Positions 1 to 5,268 are shown, counted from the stretch's first letter. The stretch is 5,268 bases of DNA from an uncultured Collinsella sp. (GCA_900553935.1 USFK01000115.1:1-5268); one strand, 5' to 3'. Notes: generated from the letters alone by a model not told the origin. Numbers and translations are program-made.

Positions 1-539
1 TCGAGAAGTATCCCATCTACTCCATCGAGGACGCGCGTGCCTGTGAGCGCACGCATGCGCAGAATCGCGCGCATGAGCGTGGGGTGCAGCATCGAACGGC
101 CGCGCTCGATATCGGCCGGGAACTCCTCAAAGACCACGAAGCGGCGCTCGAACTGCTTGAGCTCCGGTTTGCCCTCGCGCTCGCGCCAATAAACCGCCTC
201 GTCGTAAAAGCTCAGCCGCTCCTGCACGCTCGCACGCTCGGCTTTGAGCCCGGCAATCTGCCCATCGAGCGCCTGAACCCGCGAGCGCAGGTGATCGGTC
301 ATCTCGCCAATGTCGAACGTCGAGGTCAGGCGGTCAATCTCGTCGAGCTCGAGCCCTAGGTCGCGCAGCATGCAGATCAGACGCATGAGCGGGATCTGCG
401 TGGGCGAATAGAAACGGTAGCCTTTTTCGTTAACCACGGCGGGCTTAAACAGGCCGATCTTGTCGTAGTAGATGAGCGTTTGGCGCGAAACGTTAAACAA
501 GCTCGCCATCTCGCTAATCGCATACATACCCGTCTGCAT
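1..539 (-). CDS. MerR-family transcriptional regulator, C-terminus cut by window edge
   Basis: The 179 visible residues start at an ATG at 539, preceded by GGGAGGA at a short distance. A second ATG at 527 (Met5) lies too far from that site. Residues 6-27 form the MerR winged helix-turn-helix, with ISEMASLFNVSRQTLIYYDKIG, including the family-typical R-x-T-L-x-Y-Y-D. Wing residues GYRFYS (40-45) follow, then a second helical pair (48-72). Residues 78-118 are a charged helix suited to the antiparallel dimer coiled coil. From about residue 130 (RRFVVFEEFP) an effector-binding domain seems to begin, but it is truncated and its ligand cannot be named. It lacks the cysteine pattern expected of a metal-sensing MerR in the visible part. 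MerR proteins dimerise and realign long-spacer promoters. The gene follows the decarboxylase cassette on the same strand, beyond a terminator, so it is a plausible but unproven regulator of it. Confidence 0.9.
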   Translation of the reverse strand, partial: MQTGMYAISEMASLFNVSRQTLIYYDKIGLFKPAVVNEKGYRFYSPTQIPLMRLICMLRDLGLELDEIDRLTSTFDIGEMTDHLRSRVQALDGQIAGLKAERASVQERLSFYDEAVYWREREGKPELKQFERRFVVFEEFPADIERGRSMLHPTLMRAILRMRALTGTRVLDGVDGILL

Positions 540-566
540 AGGTCCTCCCGACACATCCTTTGACGC

Positions 567-598
567 GAAAAGCCCGCCGCCCACAGGGGCAGCGGGCT
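567..598 (-). terminator. Rho-independent terminator after ubiX
   Basis: Positions 571-582 pair with 587-598 (AGCCCGC/GCGGGCT, one C-A mismatch, then four more GC pairs) around the loop ACAG. Read on the minus strand the stem is followed by TTTT, then CGCG. It lies 33 nt past the ubiX stop codon and 32 nt before the merR start, so it should end the transporter-decarboxylase-ubiX transcript. Because it sits directly before the merR ribosome binding site it could instead attenuate a merR leader. Confidence 0.8.
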
Positions 599-630
599 CA
601 AACACTACTCGTATCCTACCCTAAATGCGC

Positions 631-1209
631 CTATGACCAGCGCTTATAGTTTGCGCATGACACGCCGACGGCCTCGAGCGCTTTGGCGGCGATGTGATGC
701 ACCGCATCGTCGAGCGTGGCGGGGCCGTTGTAGAACGTGAGCATGGGCGGCATGAGCATCACGCCCGGCACACGCACTAGGCGGGCCATGTTGTCAACAT
801 GAATGGCGCTGAAGGGCGTCTCGCGCACCATGAGCACCAGGCGGCGTTGCTCTTTCATCTGTACGTCGGCCGCGCGCAGCAACAGGTTTTCGCTGTAGCC
901 GCTCGCGATGCCGGCGAGGGTCTTCATGGAGCAGGGCGCCACGATCATGCCGTCGACCGGATAGGTGCCGCTTGCGATGGCGGCGCCGATGTTCTTGTTG
1001 TCGTAGACCACATCGGCGTGCGCGGCAAACTCGTCGAGCGTCATGCCGAGTTCCTGCTCGATGGTGATCTCTCCCCCGCGGGTGACGACAAGTGCCGACT
1101 CGGCACCGGCCTGACGCAGGCACTTGAGGCACTCAAGGCCCAGCGCGGCACCGCTGGCACCAGACACGCCAACGACAATACGACGGGGACGGGCAGAAGA
1201 CTCAGGCAT
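631..1209 (-). CDS. ubiX: UbiX-type flavin prenyltransferase (decarboxylase partner, LpdB/BsdB-like)
   Basis: The enzyme joins a dimethylallyl group to reduced FMN to make prenylated FMN, the cofactor of UbiD-family decarboxylases; it is cytosolic. The 192-residue length is normal. Visible hallmarks are the N-terminal Rossmann-like strand with GVSGASGA (14-21), the flavin/phosphate segment APCSMKTLAGIASGY (91-105), R112-x6-K119 in RAADVQMKE, RETP with E130, and PPMLTFY (154-160). By comparison with characterised UbiX proteins, S19 or its neighbour, R112, K119, E130 and Y160 are the expected active-site positions. The ending NYKRW resembles the RW terminus of hydroxyarylic acid decarboxylase 'B' subunits. 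The ATG start has AAGGAG five bases upstream. It is downstream of the decarboxylase by 189 nt and probably co-transcribed. It could also serve other UbiD enzymes in the cell. Confidence 0.95.
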   Translation of the reverse strand: MPESSARPRRIVVGVSGASGAALGLECLKCLRQAGAESALVVTRGGEITIEQELGMTLDEFAAHADVVYDNKNIGAAIASGTYPVDGMIVAPCSMKTLAGIASGYSENLLLRAADVQMKEQRRLVLMVRETPFSAIHVDNMARLVRVPGVMLMPPMLTFYNGPATLDDAVHHIAAKALEAVGVSCANYKRWS

Positions 1210-1273
1210 GACAACTCCTTAAAATCCATAGCTATCGGTCTGATTGACATCGCTTAACAGGCTCCGTCAGCGA

Positions 1274-1373
1274 GCCGGTCCCAAGTGCCCCAGGTCGCCG
1301 CGAAAGAGGAGCGACGCGTACTTCTGTACGCGAGCGACGGCCTGAGCGGCGAGATGGGGTGCTTGGGGCCGGC
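1274..1373. repeat. Long imperfect inverted repeat between ubiD-family gene and ubiX
   Basis: Positions 1274-1301 pair with 1346-1373 with only G-U wobbles and a two-base internal mismatch. The best blocks are GCCGG/CCGGC, CCAAG/CTTGG, CCCCA/TGGGG and TCGCCGC/GCGGCGA. After a 13-nt internal bulge on each side, CGCGTAC (1315-1321) pairs with GTACGCG (1326-1332) around TTCT. No T-run follows on either strand, so it is not an intrinsic terminator. The flanks share CAGCG (1268-1272 and 1375-1379), which looks like a short target duplication. The structure could be a MITE-like or REP-like element, or an mRNA-processing signal; its family was not recognised. Confidence 0.75.
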
Positions 1374-1386
1374 ACAGCGTCGACCG

Positions 1387-1412
1387 TTGCGGCGTTTGTT
1401 AAAACGCCGCAA
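1387..1412. repeat. Perfect 11-bp hairpin enclosing the decarboxylase stop codon
   Basis: TTGCGGCGTTT (1387-1397) is the exact inverse of AAACGCCGCAA (1402-1412), leaving a four-base loop. On the minus strand the loop reads TAAC, and the TAA is the decarboxylase stop codon; the first arm encodes its last residues (AAF). The bases that follow on the minus strand (CGGTCG) give no U-tract, so simple termination is unlikely. A role in protecting the mRNA 3' end or in differential expression of the two cistrons is inference. Confidence 0.7.
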
Positions 1413-2889
1413 TCTCCTTGGCCCACTTGTCCTGGTCGATCCCCATGAACTGCGAGCGGATGAAGTTCTTCTTGAGGTCGAAGGGCACCGTGCAGTCGAA
1501 GATGGCCTTGCAGGCGATACCGTGCTCGCGGATCGTGGGATCGAACGCGGGATCGTTGGACGGGTCGAGCACGTGGCAGTGGCAGCCGGGAATGGTGATG
1601 AGGTCCACGTCGGCCTGGAAGCGCGTGGTCATGGCCCACATCACGTCGCTCATGTCGAAGATGTCGACATCCTCGTCGACCAGGATCACATGCTTGAGCT
1701 CGGAGAACGCCGAGAAGGCGAGCATGGCGGCGTTGCGCTGGCGGCCCTCGTCATTTTTGCTCGACTTTTTGAACTGCATGATGGCAACGAACTTGCCGCC
1801 GCCGCAGGGAGCGGCGTGGACGTTGAGCAGGCGACCCGGGATAGCGGTCTCGACCATCTTGTAGATGGAAGCCTCGGTGGGGATGCCGGCCATGGACACG
1901 TGCTCGTGCGAAGGGCCGATACAGCTCTCCATGATGGGGTTGGTGCGCGTGGTGACGGCGGTGATCTTGATCACCGGGCAAACCTTGGCGCCACCGGTGT
2001 AGCCGGGGAACTCGGGCATGGCGTAACCGTGGCCGTTGACGTCCTCGTTGATGGTCTCGTCGTGCATGAGGTAGCCCTCGAGCACGTACTCGGCATTGGC
2101 GATGCACTTCTGCGGAACGGTGACGCAATCGGCAAGCTCGACGGCATGGCCGCGCAGGGCGCCGGCGATCTGCAGCTCGTTGAAGCCGAGCGGCGTGGTG
2201 GGAGCCTCGAAGCCGCAGCACATGTACACGGCGGGGTCCAGGCCGATGGAGATGGAGATGGGCATGTCCTCGCCGCGCTGGCAGTACTCGTCAAAGAACG
2301 CGCCCAGGTGACGGCTGCCCGGGGTGATCCACATGGCGAGCTTATCCTTGTCGACGCAGGAGAAGCGGTGGATGGTCACGTCGGACTGGGAGCCATCGGG
2401 GCTCGTGCCGTAGGCGAGACCCATGGTGATGTAGGGGCCGCCGTCGACGGGCGTGTTGGTGGGAGCGGGAACGATCTTGCGCAGGTCAAAGCCCTCGTCG
2501 GTCGCCTTGTACACGACCTCCTGGCAGTCGACGTGCGCACCCTCGGCGATCTGCTCGGGCGCGATCAGGTTCTCGAAGCGCTTGCCGATCTCGAGGCCCA
2601 GGTGCTCCTCGTCAAGGTCGAGCAGGGCGGCAACGCGCTTGCGGCTGGCAAGCATGCCGATGCAGACCTTGGCATCGTCAAAGCCCTTGACGTTGTTGAA
2701 GACCATCGCCGGACCCTCTTTGGTCGGACGCATAACGGTACCGCCGGCACCGACGTGGCGATAGACGCCCGAGACCTCGGCGTCCGGGTCGACCTGGGTG
2801 TCGGTCTCGAGCAGCTGGCCCGGCATCTCGCGCAAAAAGTCGAGTGCGGAGCGCAGGTCGTGGATCTGGGAAGCATCGGTAGTGGACAT
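1399..2889 (-). CDS. lpdC: UbiD-family non-oxidative hydroxyarylic acid decarboxylase, LpdC (gallate decarboxylase)-like
   Basis: This 496-residue protein is full length for the family and matches, from memory, Lactobacillus plantarum LpdC nearly end to end. Shared segments include SGVYRHVGAGGT (40-51), EGPAMVFNNVKGF (58-70), YKATDEGFD (127-135), APTNTP (142-147), SDVTIHR (169-175), PGSRHLGAF (190-198), LEGYLMHDE (270-278), PEFPGY (292-297), GPSHEHVSMAGIPTEAS (325-341) and LVDEDVDIFD (403-412). R175 is the expected catalytic arginine in the prenyl-FMN pocket; E282 and E293 are candidate acid residues, but I cannot assign them firmly. The enzyme removes CO2 from phenolic acids such as gallate or protocatechuate in the cytosol, needing prenylated FMN from the neighbouring UbiX. 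Such decarboxylation consumes a cytosolic proton. The exact substrate cannot be read from sequence; 4-hydroxybenzoate or vanillate enzymes (BsdC/VdcC) are the main alternatives. The ATG at 2889 is chosen for its strong ribosome binding site; an upstream in-frame start at 2997 would add 36 low-complexity residues. Confidence 0.93.
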   Translation of the reverse strand: MSTTDASQIHDLRSALDFLREMPGQLLETDTQVDPDAEVSGVYRHVGAGGTVMRPTKEGPAMVFNNVKGFDDAKVCIGMLASRKRVAALLDLDEEHLGLEIGKRFENLIAPEQIAEGAHVDCQEVVYKATDEGFDLRKIVPAPTNTPVDGGPYITMGLAYGTSPDGSQSDVTIHRFSCVDKDKLAMWITPGSRHLGAFFDEYCQRGEDMPISISIGLDPAVYMCCGFEAPTTPLGFNELQIAGALRGHAVELADCVTVPQKCIANAEYVLEGYLMHDETINEDVNGHGYAMPEFPGYTGGAKVCPVIKITAVTTRTNPIMESCIGPSHEHVSMAGIPTEASIYKMVETAIPGRLLNVHAAPCGGGKFVAIMQFKKSSKNDEGRQRNAAMLAFSAFSELKHVILVDEDVDIFDMSDVMWAMTTRFQADVDLITIPGCHCHVLDPSNDPAFDPTIREHGIACKAIFDCTVPFDLKKNFIRSQFMGIDQDKWAKEIAAF

Positions 2890-2895
2890 AGCGTG

Positions 2896-2902
2896 CTCCT
2901 TT
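2896..2902 (-). promoter_or_regulatory. Ribosome binding site of the decarboxylase gene
   Basis: On the minus strand AAAGGAG stands six bases before the ATG at 2889 and decides the start against the longer reading frame. The preceding bases CTCC could pair with the GGAG across a CGAAA loop, a weak four-pair stem that might reduce access. Confidence 0.75.
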
Positions 2903-2911
2903 CGGGAGAGT

Positions 2912-2937
2912 GCCCGGCGACGGGAGTGCCGCCGGGC
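2912..2937 (-). other. Stem-loop in the decarboxylase leader
   Basis: GCCCGGCG (2912-2919) pairs perfectly with CGCCGGGC (2930-2937) around a ten-base loop. It ends about ten bases upstream of the ribosome binding site. It has no T-run and is not a terminator. It may act as an mRNA 5' stabiliser after processing or be incidental in GC-rich DNA. Confidence 0.5.
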
Positions 2938-2973
2938 TGGGTAACGTAGTGGGGCCGCAGCGCTTATAGATTG

Positions 2974-3031
2974 AGCGCTTGGCAACTCGCGGTTCAAGCA
3001 CTCGGCTGTTTGCAGCCCAAGCGCTCGGCCG
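2974..3031. repeat. Nested short inverted and direct repeats after the transporter gene
   Basis: AGCGCTTGG (2974-2982) is the exact inverse of CCAAGCGCT (3017-3025). Inside lies GGCTG/CAGCC (3004-3008 and 3013-3017) around TTTG. A 14-nt near-direct repeat (CAAGCACTCGGCTG at 2995, CAAGCGCTCGGCCG at 3018; two differences) overlaps these. No T-run follows, so it may be a REP-like 3' structure of the transporter message rather than a terminator. Confidence 0.45.
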
Positions 3032-3032
3032 C

Positions 3033-4490
3033 TTACATCAGGCCAAAGAGATGGAACCAGGCGGCCTCGACCAGCACGACGATAAAGACGACCGCGGTGA
3101 GGGGAATGCCCATGCGCATGGCTTCTTTGGAGGTGTAGCCGCCGGCGTCCTTGCCCTCGCCGATAAGGATCGGCAGGTTATGGAACGGCAGGATGTAGTG
3201 GATGTTGATGGACGTGAAGACGATGAGTGCCACGGCGAGCGGGCTTACGCTGGAGCCGGCCGCGAAGCTGATGAACGCCGGCACGCACACGCCGAGTACG
3301 GCCATGACCGAGCCCATGAACATGTGGATGATCATGGAGAGCGCAGCGACAAGCAGGGCGAACAGGAAGATGTTCTCGGGCACGGAGCTGGGAAGCACGA
3401 CGTCGGCGATCCAGGCGTTCATACCGGTGGCACCGCCCACGGAGCCCACGGCCATGGCGGCCGTCAGGAACATGAGGGACTTGATGTCGACAGCATTCCA
3501 GCTGGCGGGGGTGAGGACCTCGCCGATGACGGGCATGGCGAGGCAGACGCCGATGGCCAGGGTGACCCAGCCGATGTAATCGCCCGAGACGGTGAGCCAC
3601 AGCGCGATGGCGATGATAAGCCACACGATGGTGCGGATCTCCTTGACGGAGAGCTTGCCGAGCGCAGCCTGCTTGGCCACGATCTGCTCGCGATCGTAGA
3701 CGAGCTCCTTGCTGGGCTTAAAGAGGAAGAGGCCCAGGAACAGGGTGCACAGCAGCACGACCAGCATGGGCACGCTCATGTACAGGAACCAGTCGACGAA
3801 GGACGGGCTCATGCCGCCGGCCTCGGCGCTGTACTGCGCAACGAGCGGGTTGAGCGTGGAATCGCCCGTCAGGAAGAACATGGAGCCCGGGGCGGCAGCG
3901 GCAAACACGAGGAAGCCGAGCTTGCCGCGGTCGTCGTCACCGTAGCCGGCGGACTCGGCGATGACCGAGACGACGGCGAGGATGAGGAAGGCGCGGGGGA
4001 ACGGATGCGGGATCAGCAGCGACAGCACAAAGGTGAGCGCGAAGATCGAGATGATGAGCGACTTGGCGTCGCGCACGAACTTGAGCATGAACGCATAGGC
4101 GATGCGCTCGCCCAGGCCCGACTCCTTGACTGCACTGGCGATGAGGTAGGCGCCGATGACGAGCCACATGGTGGCTTTGGTCCACGAGCTAAACGTGGAG
4201 GCGACCGTCGCCGAGATGCTCGCGGCGCCCGTGTCGTCCACGCACACCTTAAACAGAACGAGCAGCGCGCAGTAGAGCAGGCCCACAAAGCCCGGCTGTG
4301 CCACGCCACATGCCCAGAACACCACCGTGGCGAGCGTCAGTGCCAGACAGGTCTGACCGCCGACCGTAAGCTCGACCGTCGAGCTCAGCTCCGCCAAAGG
4401 AAGAAACTTCACTAGCAAAAAGACAACGATACCCAGCACAAAGCCAATTTCGCGCTTGGTGATCTTAAACGCCTTCTTTTCCGCTTCCAT
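3033..4490 (-). CDS. DASS/SLC13-type anion transporter, candidate aromatic-acid permease
   Basis: The 485-residue protein has a short charged cytosolic N-terminus (1-13) and about 12-15 hydrophobic stretches, including roughly 14-34, 46-84, 107-123, 143-178, 236-257, 285-320, 372-434 and 462-482. Features of the divalent anion:sodium symporter (DASS) fold are two pseudo-repeats. The first half has HPFPRAF (162-168) then FLTGDSTLNPLV (206-217); the second ends with NIHYILPFHNLPILIGEG (429-446) and a YTSKEAMRMGIPL tail (452-464), the usual place of the loop plus final helix. The canonical SNT substrate motifs are not evident, so substrate and ion coupling are open. Family members carry dicarboxylates, citrate or sulfate, as sodium symporters or as exchangers. 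Position first in the decarboxylase cassette, 143 nt before it, suggests import of its substrate or substrate/product exchange (inference). The ATG at 4490 has AGGTGG four bases upstream and is preferred over an in-frame GTG at 4541, which overlaps the terminator flank and adds a polar stretch. Confidence 0.85.
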   Translation of the reverse strand: MEAEKKAFKITKREIGFVLGIVVFLLVKFLPLAELSSTVELTVGGQTCLALTLATVVFWACGVAQPGFVGLLYCALLVLFKVCVDDTGAASISATVASTFSSWTKATMWLVIGAYLIASAVKESGLGERIAYAFMLKFVRDAKSLIISIFALTFVLSLLIPHPFPRAFLILAVVSVIAESAGYGDDDRGKLGFLVFAAAAPGSMFFLTGDSTLNPLVAQYSAEAGGMSPSFVDWFLYMSVPMLVVLLCTLFLGLFLFKPSKELVYDREQIVAKQAALGKLSVKEIRTIVWLIIAIALWLTVSGDYIGWVTLAIGVCLAMPVIGEVLTPASWNAVDIKSLMFLTAAMAVGSVGGATGMNAWIADVVLPSSVPENIFLFALLVAALSMIIHMFMGSVMAVLGVCVPAFISFAAGSSVSPLAVALIVFTSINIHYILPFHNLPILIGEGKDAGGYTSKEAMRMGIPLTAVVFIVVLVEAAWFHLFGLM

Positions 4491-4543
4491 CTCCCCACCT
4501 TTCTTGTTGGGGGCGCTCCGAATTCGCAGCCACGTTGCCACTT

Positions 4544-4574
4544 AAAAAGGGGCGCCCGTTATCGGACACCCCTT
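4544..4574 (-). terminator. Intrinsic terminator-like hairpin between idi and the transporter gene
   Basis: On the minus strand AAGGGG (4574-4569) pairs with CCCCTT (4552-4547), the stem continues with two mismatches into CCG/CGG, and a four-base loop closes it; TTTTT (4548-4544) follows. This is the best termination signal for transcripts coming from idi. It lies 54 nt before the transporter ATG. If the promoter just upstream is right, transporter transcripts would start within the first arm and escape termination. Confidence 0.65.
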
Positions 4575-4605
4575 ACGTTGCGCTGTGTTGTTGCAATACA
4601 GTCAA
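4575..4605 (-). promoter_or_regulatory. Candidate MerR-type promoter with palindromic operator for the transporter cassette
   Basis: On the minus strand TTGACT (4605-4600) is a good -35 box. With a 19-bp spacer the -10 position is CAACGT (4580-4575), poor overall but keeping the conserved A and final T. The interval 4583-4601 is a 19-bp imperfect palindrome, CTGTnTTG-nnn-CAAnACAG, seven of nine pairs matching. A long-spacer promoter with an operator inside the spacer is the known arrangement for MerR-activated genes. The link to the MerR protein at 1-539 is inference. No better promoter for the transporter was seen. Confidence 0.45.
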
Positions 4606-4641
4606 GCGGATTTTTTGGATGAGGAGCGATTCCCTGGACAA

Positions 4642-4706
4642 AAACCGTCACAACATTCGACGCTTTTCCTCGATTTCGAGATTTTCATCGAATGTTGTGA
4701 CGGTTT
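4642..4706. repeat. Perfect 19-bp inverted repeat with structured loop
   Basis: Positions 4642-4660 (AAACCGTCACAACATTCGA) are the exact inverse of 4688-4706, around a 27-nt loop. The loop itself contains CTCGA/TCGAG (4669-4680). On the minus strand the stem runs into TTTTTG, of which three T pair in the stem, so weak termination after idi is possible. The stem is only moderately GC-rich and unusually long and perfect for a terminator. A small non-autonomous mobile element, a dispersed genomic repeat or a structured RNA are alternatives. Confidence 0.75.
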
Positions 4707-4714
4707 GGATATGG

Positions 4715-4733
4715 CAAAGGGACTGTACCTTTG
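4715..4733 (-). other. Small hairpin directly after the idi stop codon
   Basis: CAAAGG (4715-4720) pairs with CCTTTG (4728-4733) around a seven-base loop and abuts the TAA at 4736-4734. The stem is weak and has no T-run; it may be part of the idi 3' end structure or of a dispersed short repeat. Confidence 0.4.
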
Positions 4734-5268
4734 TTACATAGCGAGGGCCGTACGGATGGATGGGTCGCTGAGGGCCTCGCGGAGCCAGGGGGCCAGCTGC
4801 TCGGGGCGACCCTGCAGGTAGCCGTCGAGCTCGGACGGGGCCACGCGGCGCACCTCCGAGATCTCCTCTTGGTTGATATGCAGCTCGCCCGGCTCAACAT
4901 GGGCAAGGAAGACCTCGCACCACTCGCACTCGCAGCGGCCGTCGCCGTGGTCCTCGCGATACACCACGTGACCGAGGTGCTTGAGCTGATCGGGCTCGCG
5001 CGTAACGCCAAGCTCTTCGTTGCTGCGACGCGCCGTGGCGGCGACAACGTCTTCCCCGGGGAGCGGATGGCCGGCACAGCCATCGGCCAGCACCCCGCCC
5101 CACAGGCGTTTGAGCGGACTGCGACGACAGAGCAGCAGGCGCGCGTCTTCGCCCTGGCCCTCGACCAGAAGCGTCAGAAATGCCTGATGCAGGATTCCCT
5201 CGCCGGTATGGGCCTCGATGCGGTCGAAGGGGCCAAGCGCCTCGCCGGTCGCGGCATCGACCGCCACG
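4734..5268 (-). CDS. idi: Type 1 isopentenyl-diphosphate delta-isomerase (Nudix fold), N-terminus cut by window edge
   Basis: The enzyme interconverts isopentenyl and dimethylallyl diphosphate in the cytosol for isoprenoid synthesis. Visible from the right edge (about 177 residues) are all metal and catalytic residues of the E. coli enzyme: H20 and H27 (AHT...ILHQAF), the catalytic cysteine C64 and H67 in DGCAGHP, the Nudix-type helix E72 ... RRSNEELG (80-87), and E113/E115 in CECEW. RRS-x2-K-x2-W-G-G (48-58) is the substrate-binding stretch. A GTG at 5267 opens the visible frame but aligns inside the family N-terminus, so roughly eight or more residues, including the true start, lie outside. 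It ends with TAA at 4736-4734. Other Nudix hydrolases are less likely because the cysteine and the full ligand set are kept. Its product dimethylallyl diphosphate is related to the dimethylallyl donor used by UbiX, a link that may be coincidental. Confidence 0.9.
   Translation of the reverse strand, partial: VAVDAATGEALGPFDRIEAHTGEGILHQAFLTLLVEGQGEDARLLLCRRSPLKRLWGGVLADGCAGHPLPGEDVVAATARRSNEELGVTREPDQLKHLGHVVYREDHGDGRCECEWCEVFLAHVEPGELHINQEEISEVRRVAPSELDGYLQGRPEQLAPWLREALSDPSIRTALAM

Noticed and set aside
1274..1373. Long hairpin as an intrinsic terminator or a CRISPR-like unit
   Set aside because: There is no T-run on either strand and no repeated unit with spacers; it is a single imperfect palindrome.
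1285..2949. 554-codon open frame on the plus strand
   Set aside because: It is fully antisense to the well-supported decarboxylase; its composition (valine, glycine, aspartate, histidine rich) is the usual mirror of GC-rich codon use, and it matches no known family.
639..2977. Shared 12-mer (CAGCGCTTATAG) at the ubiX 3' end and in the transporter-decarboxylase gap, possibly a ubiX remnant encoding YKR
   Set aside because: About one such 12-base match is expected by chance in a window this size, and similarity does not extend to a recognisable coding remnant.
2890..2997. Upstream start adding 36 residues to the decarboxylase
   Set aside because: The added residues are arginine/alanine-rich and unlike the family N-terminus, while AAAGGAG lies at the right distance from the ATG at 2889.
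2979..4415. 478-codon open frame on the plus strand
   Set aside because: It is antisense to the transporter and translates to a low-complexity stream of D, H, E, G and A, as expected opposite hydrophobic codons.
4535..4821. Short plus-strand open frames over the idi-transporter gap
   Set aside because: They run through the inverted repeat and into the antisense of idi, lack a clear ribosome binding site and resemble no family.

Overview
The window is a GC-rich bacterial segment with tight coding and every recognisable gene on the minus strand. Base composition, codon usage and the mix of gut-type metabolism genes suggest an anaerobic actinobacterium of the Coriobacteriia (Collinsella/Olsenella-like). 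That placement is a judgement from general resemblance, not a database result.

In transcription order (high to low coordinates) the layout is: (1) the 3' part of a type 1 isopentenyl-diphosphate isomerase (4734-5268, cut by the right edge); (2) a 243-nt non-coding stretch with a short hairpin touching the idi stop codon, a perfect 19-bp inverted repeat, a promoter-like region with a 19-bp palindrome, and a terminator-like hairpin; (3) a 485-residue DASS/SLC13-type membrane transporter (3033-4490); (4) a 496-residue UbiD-family decarboxylase closely resembling LpdC, the gallate/hydroxyarylic acid decarboxylase (1399-2889); (5) a UbiX flavin prenyltransferase (631-1209); (6) a strong intrinsic terminator (567-598); (7) a MerR-family regulator (539 down to the left edge, incomplete).

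Genes 3-5 make functional sense together. UbiX makes prenylated FMN, the LpdC-like enzyme uses it to decarboxylate a phenolic acid, and the transporter would import the acid or exchange it for product. Tannin-degrading lactobacilli have a comparable set (lpdC, lpdB and a gallate permease), but the transporter here is of another appearance. No small third subunit of the BsdD/LpdD type is visible.

The most notable non-coding signal lies upstream of the transporter. A TTGACT box, a 19-bp spacer and a 19-bp imperfect palindrome across that spacer match the architecture of MerR-activated promoters, and a MerR gene lies just past the end of the cassette. The two intercistronic gaps (143 and 189 nt) are unusually rich in inverted repeats, including an approximately 100-bp mobile-element-like hairpin and an 11-bp hairpin holding the decarboxylase stop codon in its loop. 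The large plus-strand ORFs opposite the decarboxylase and transporter are antisense shadows.
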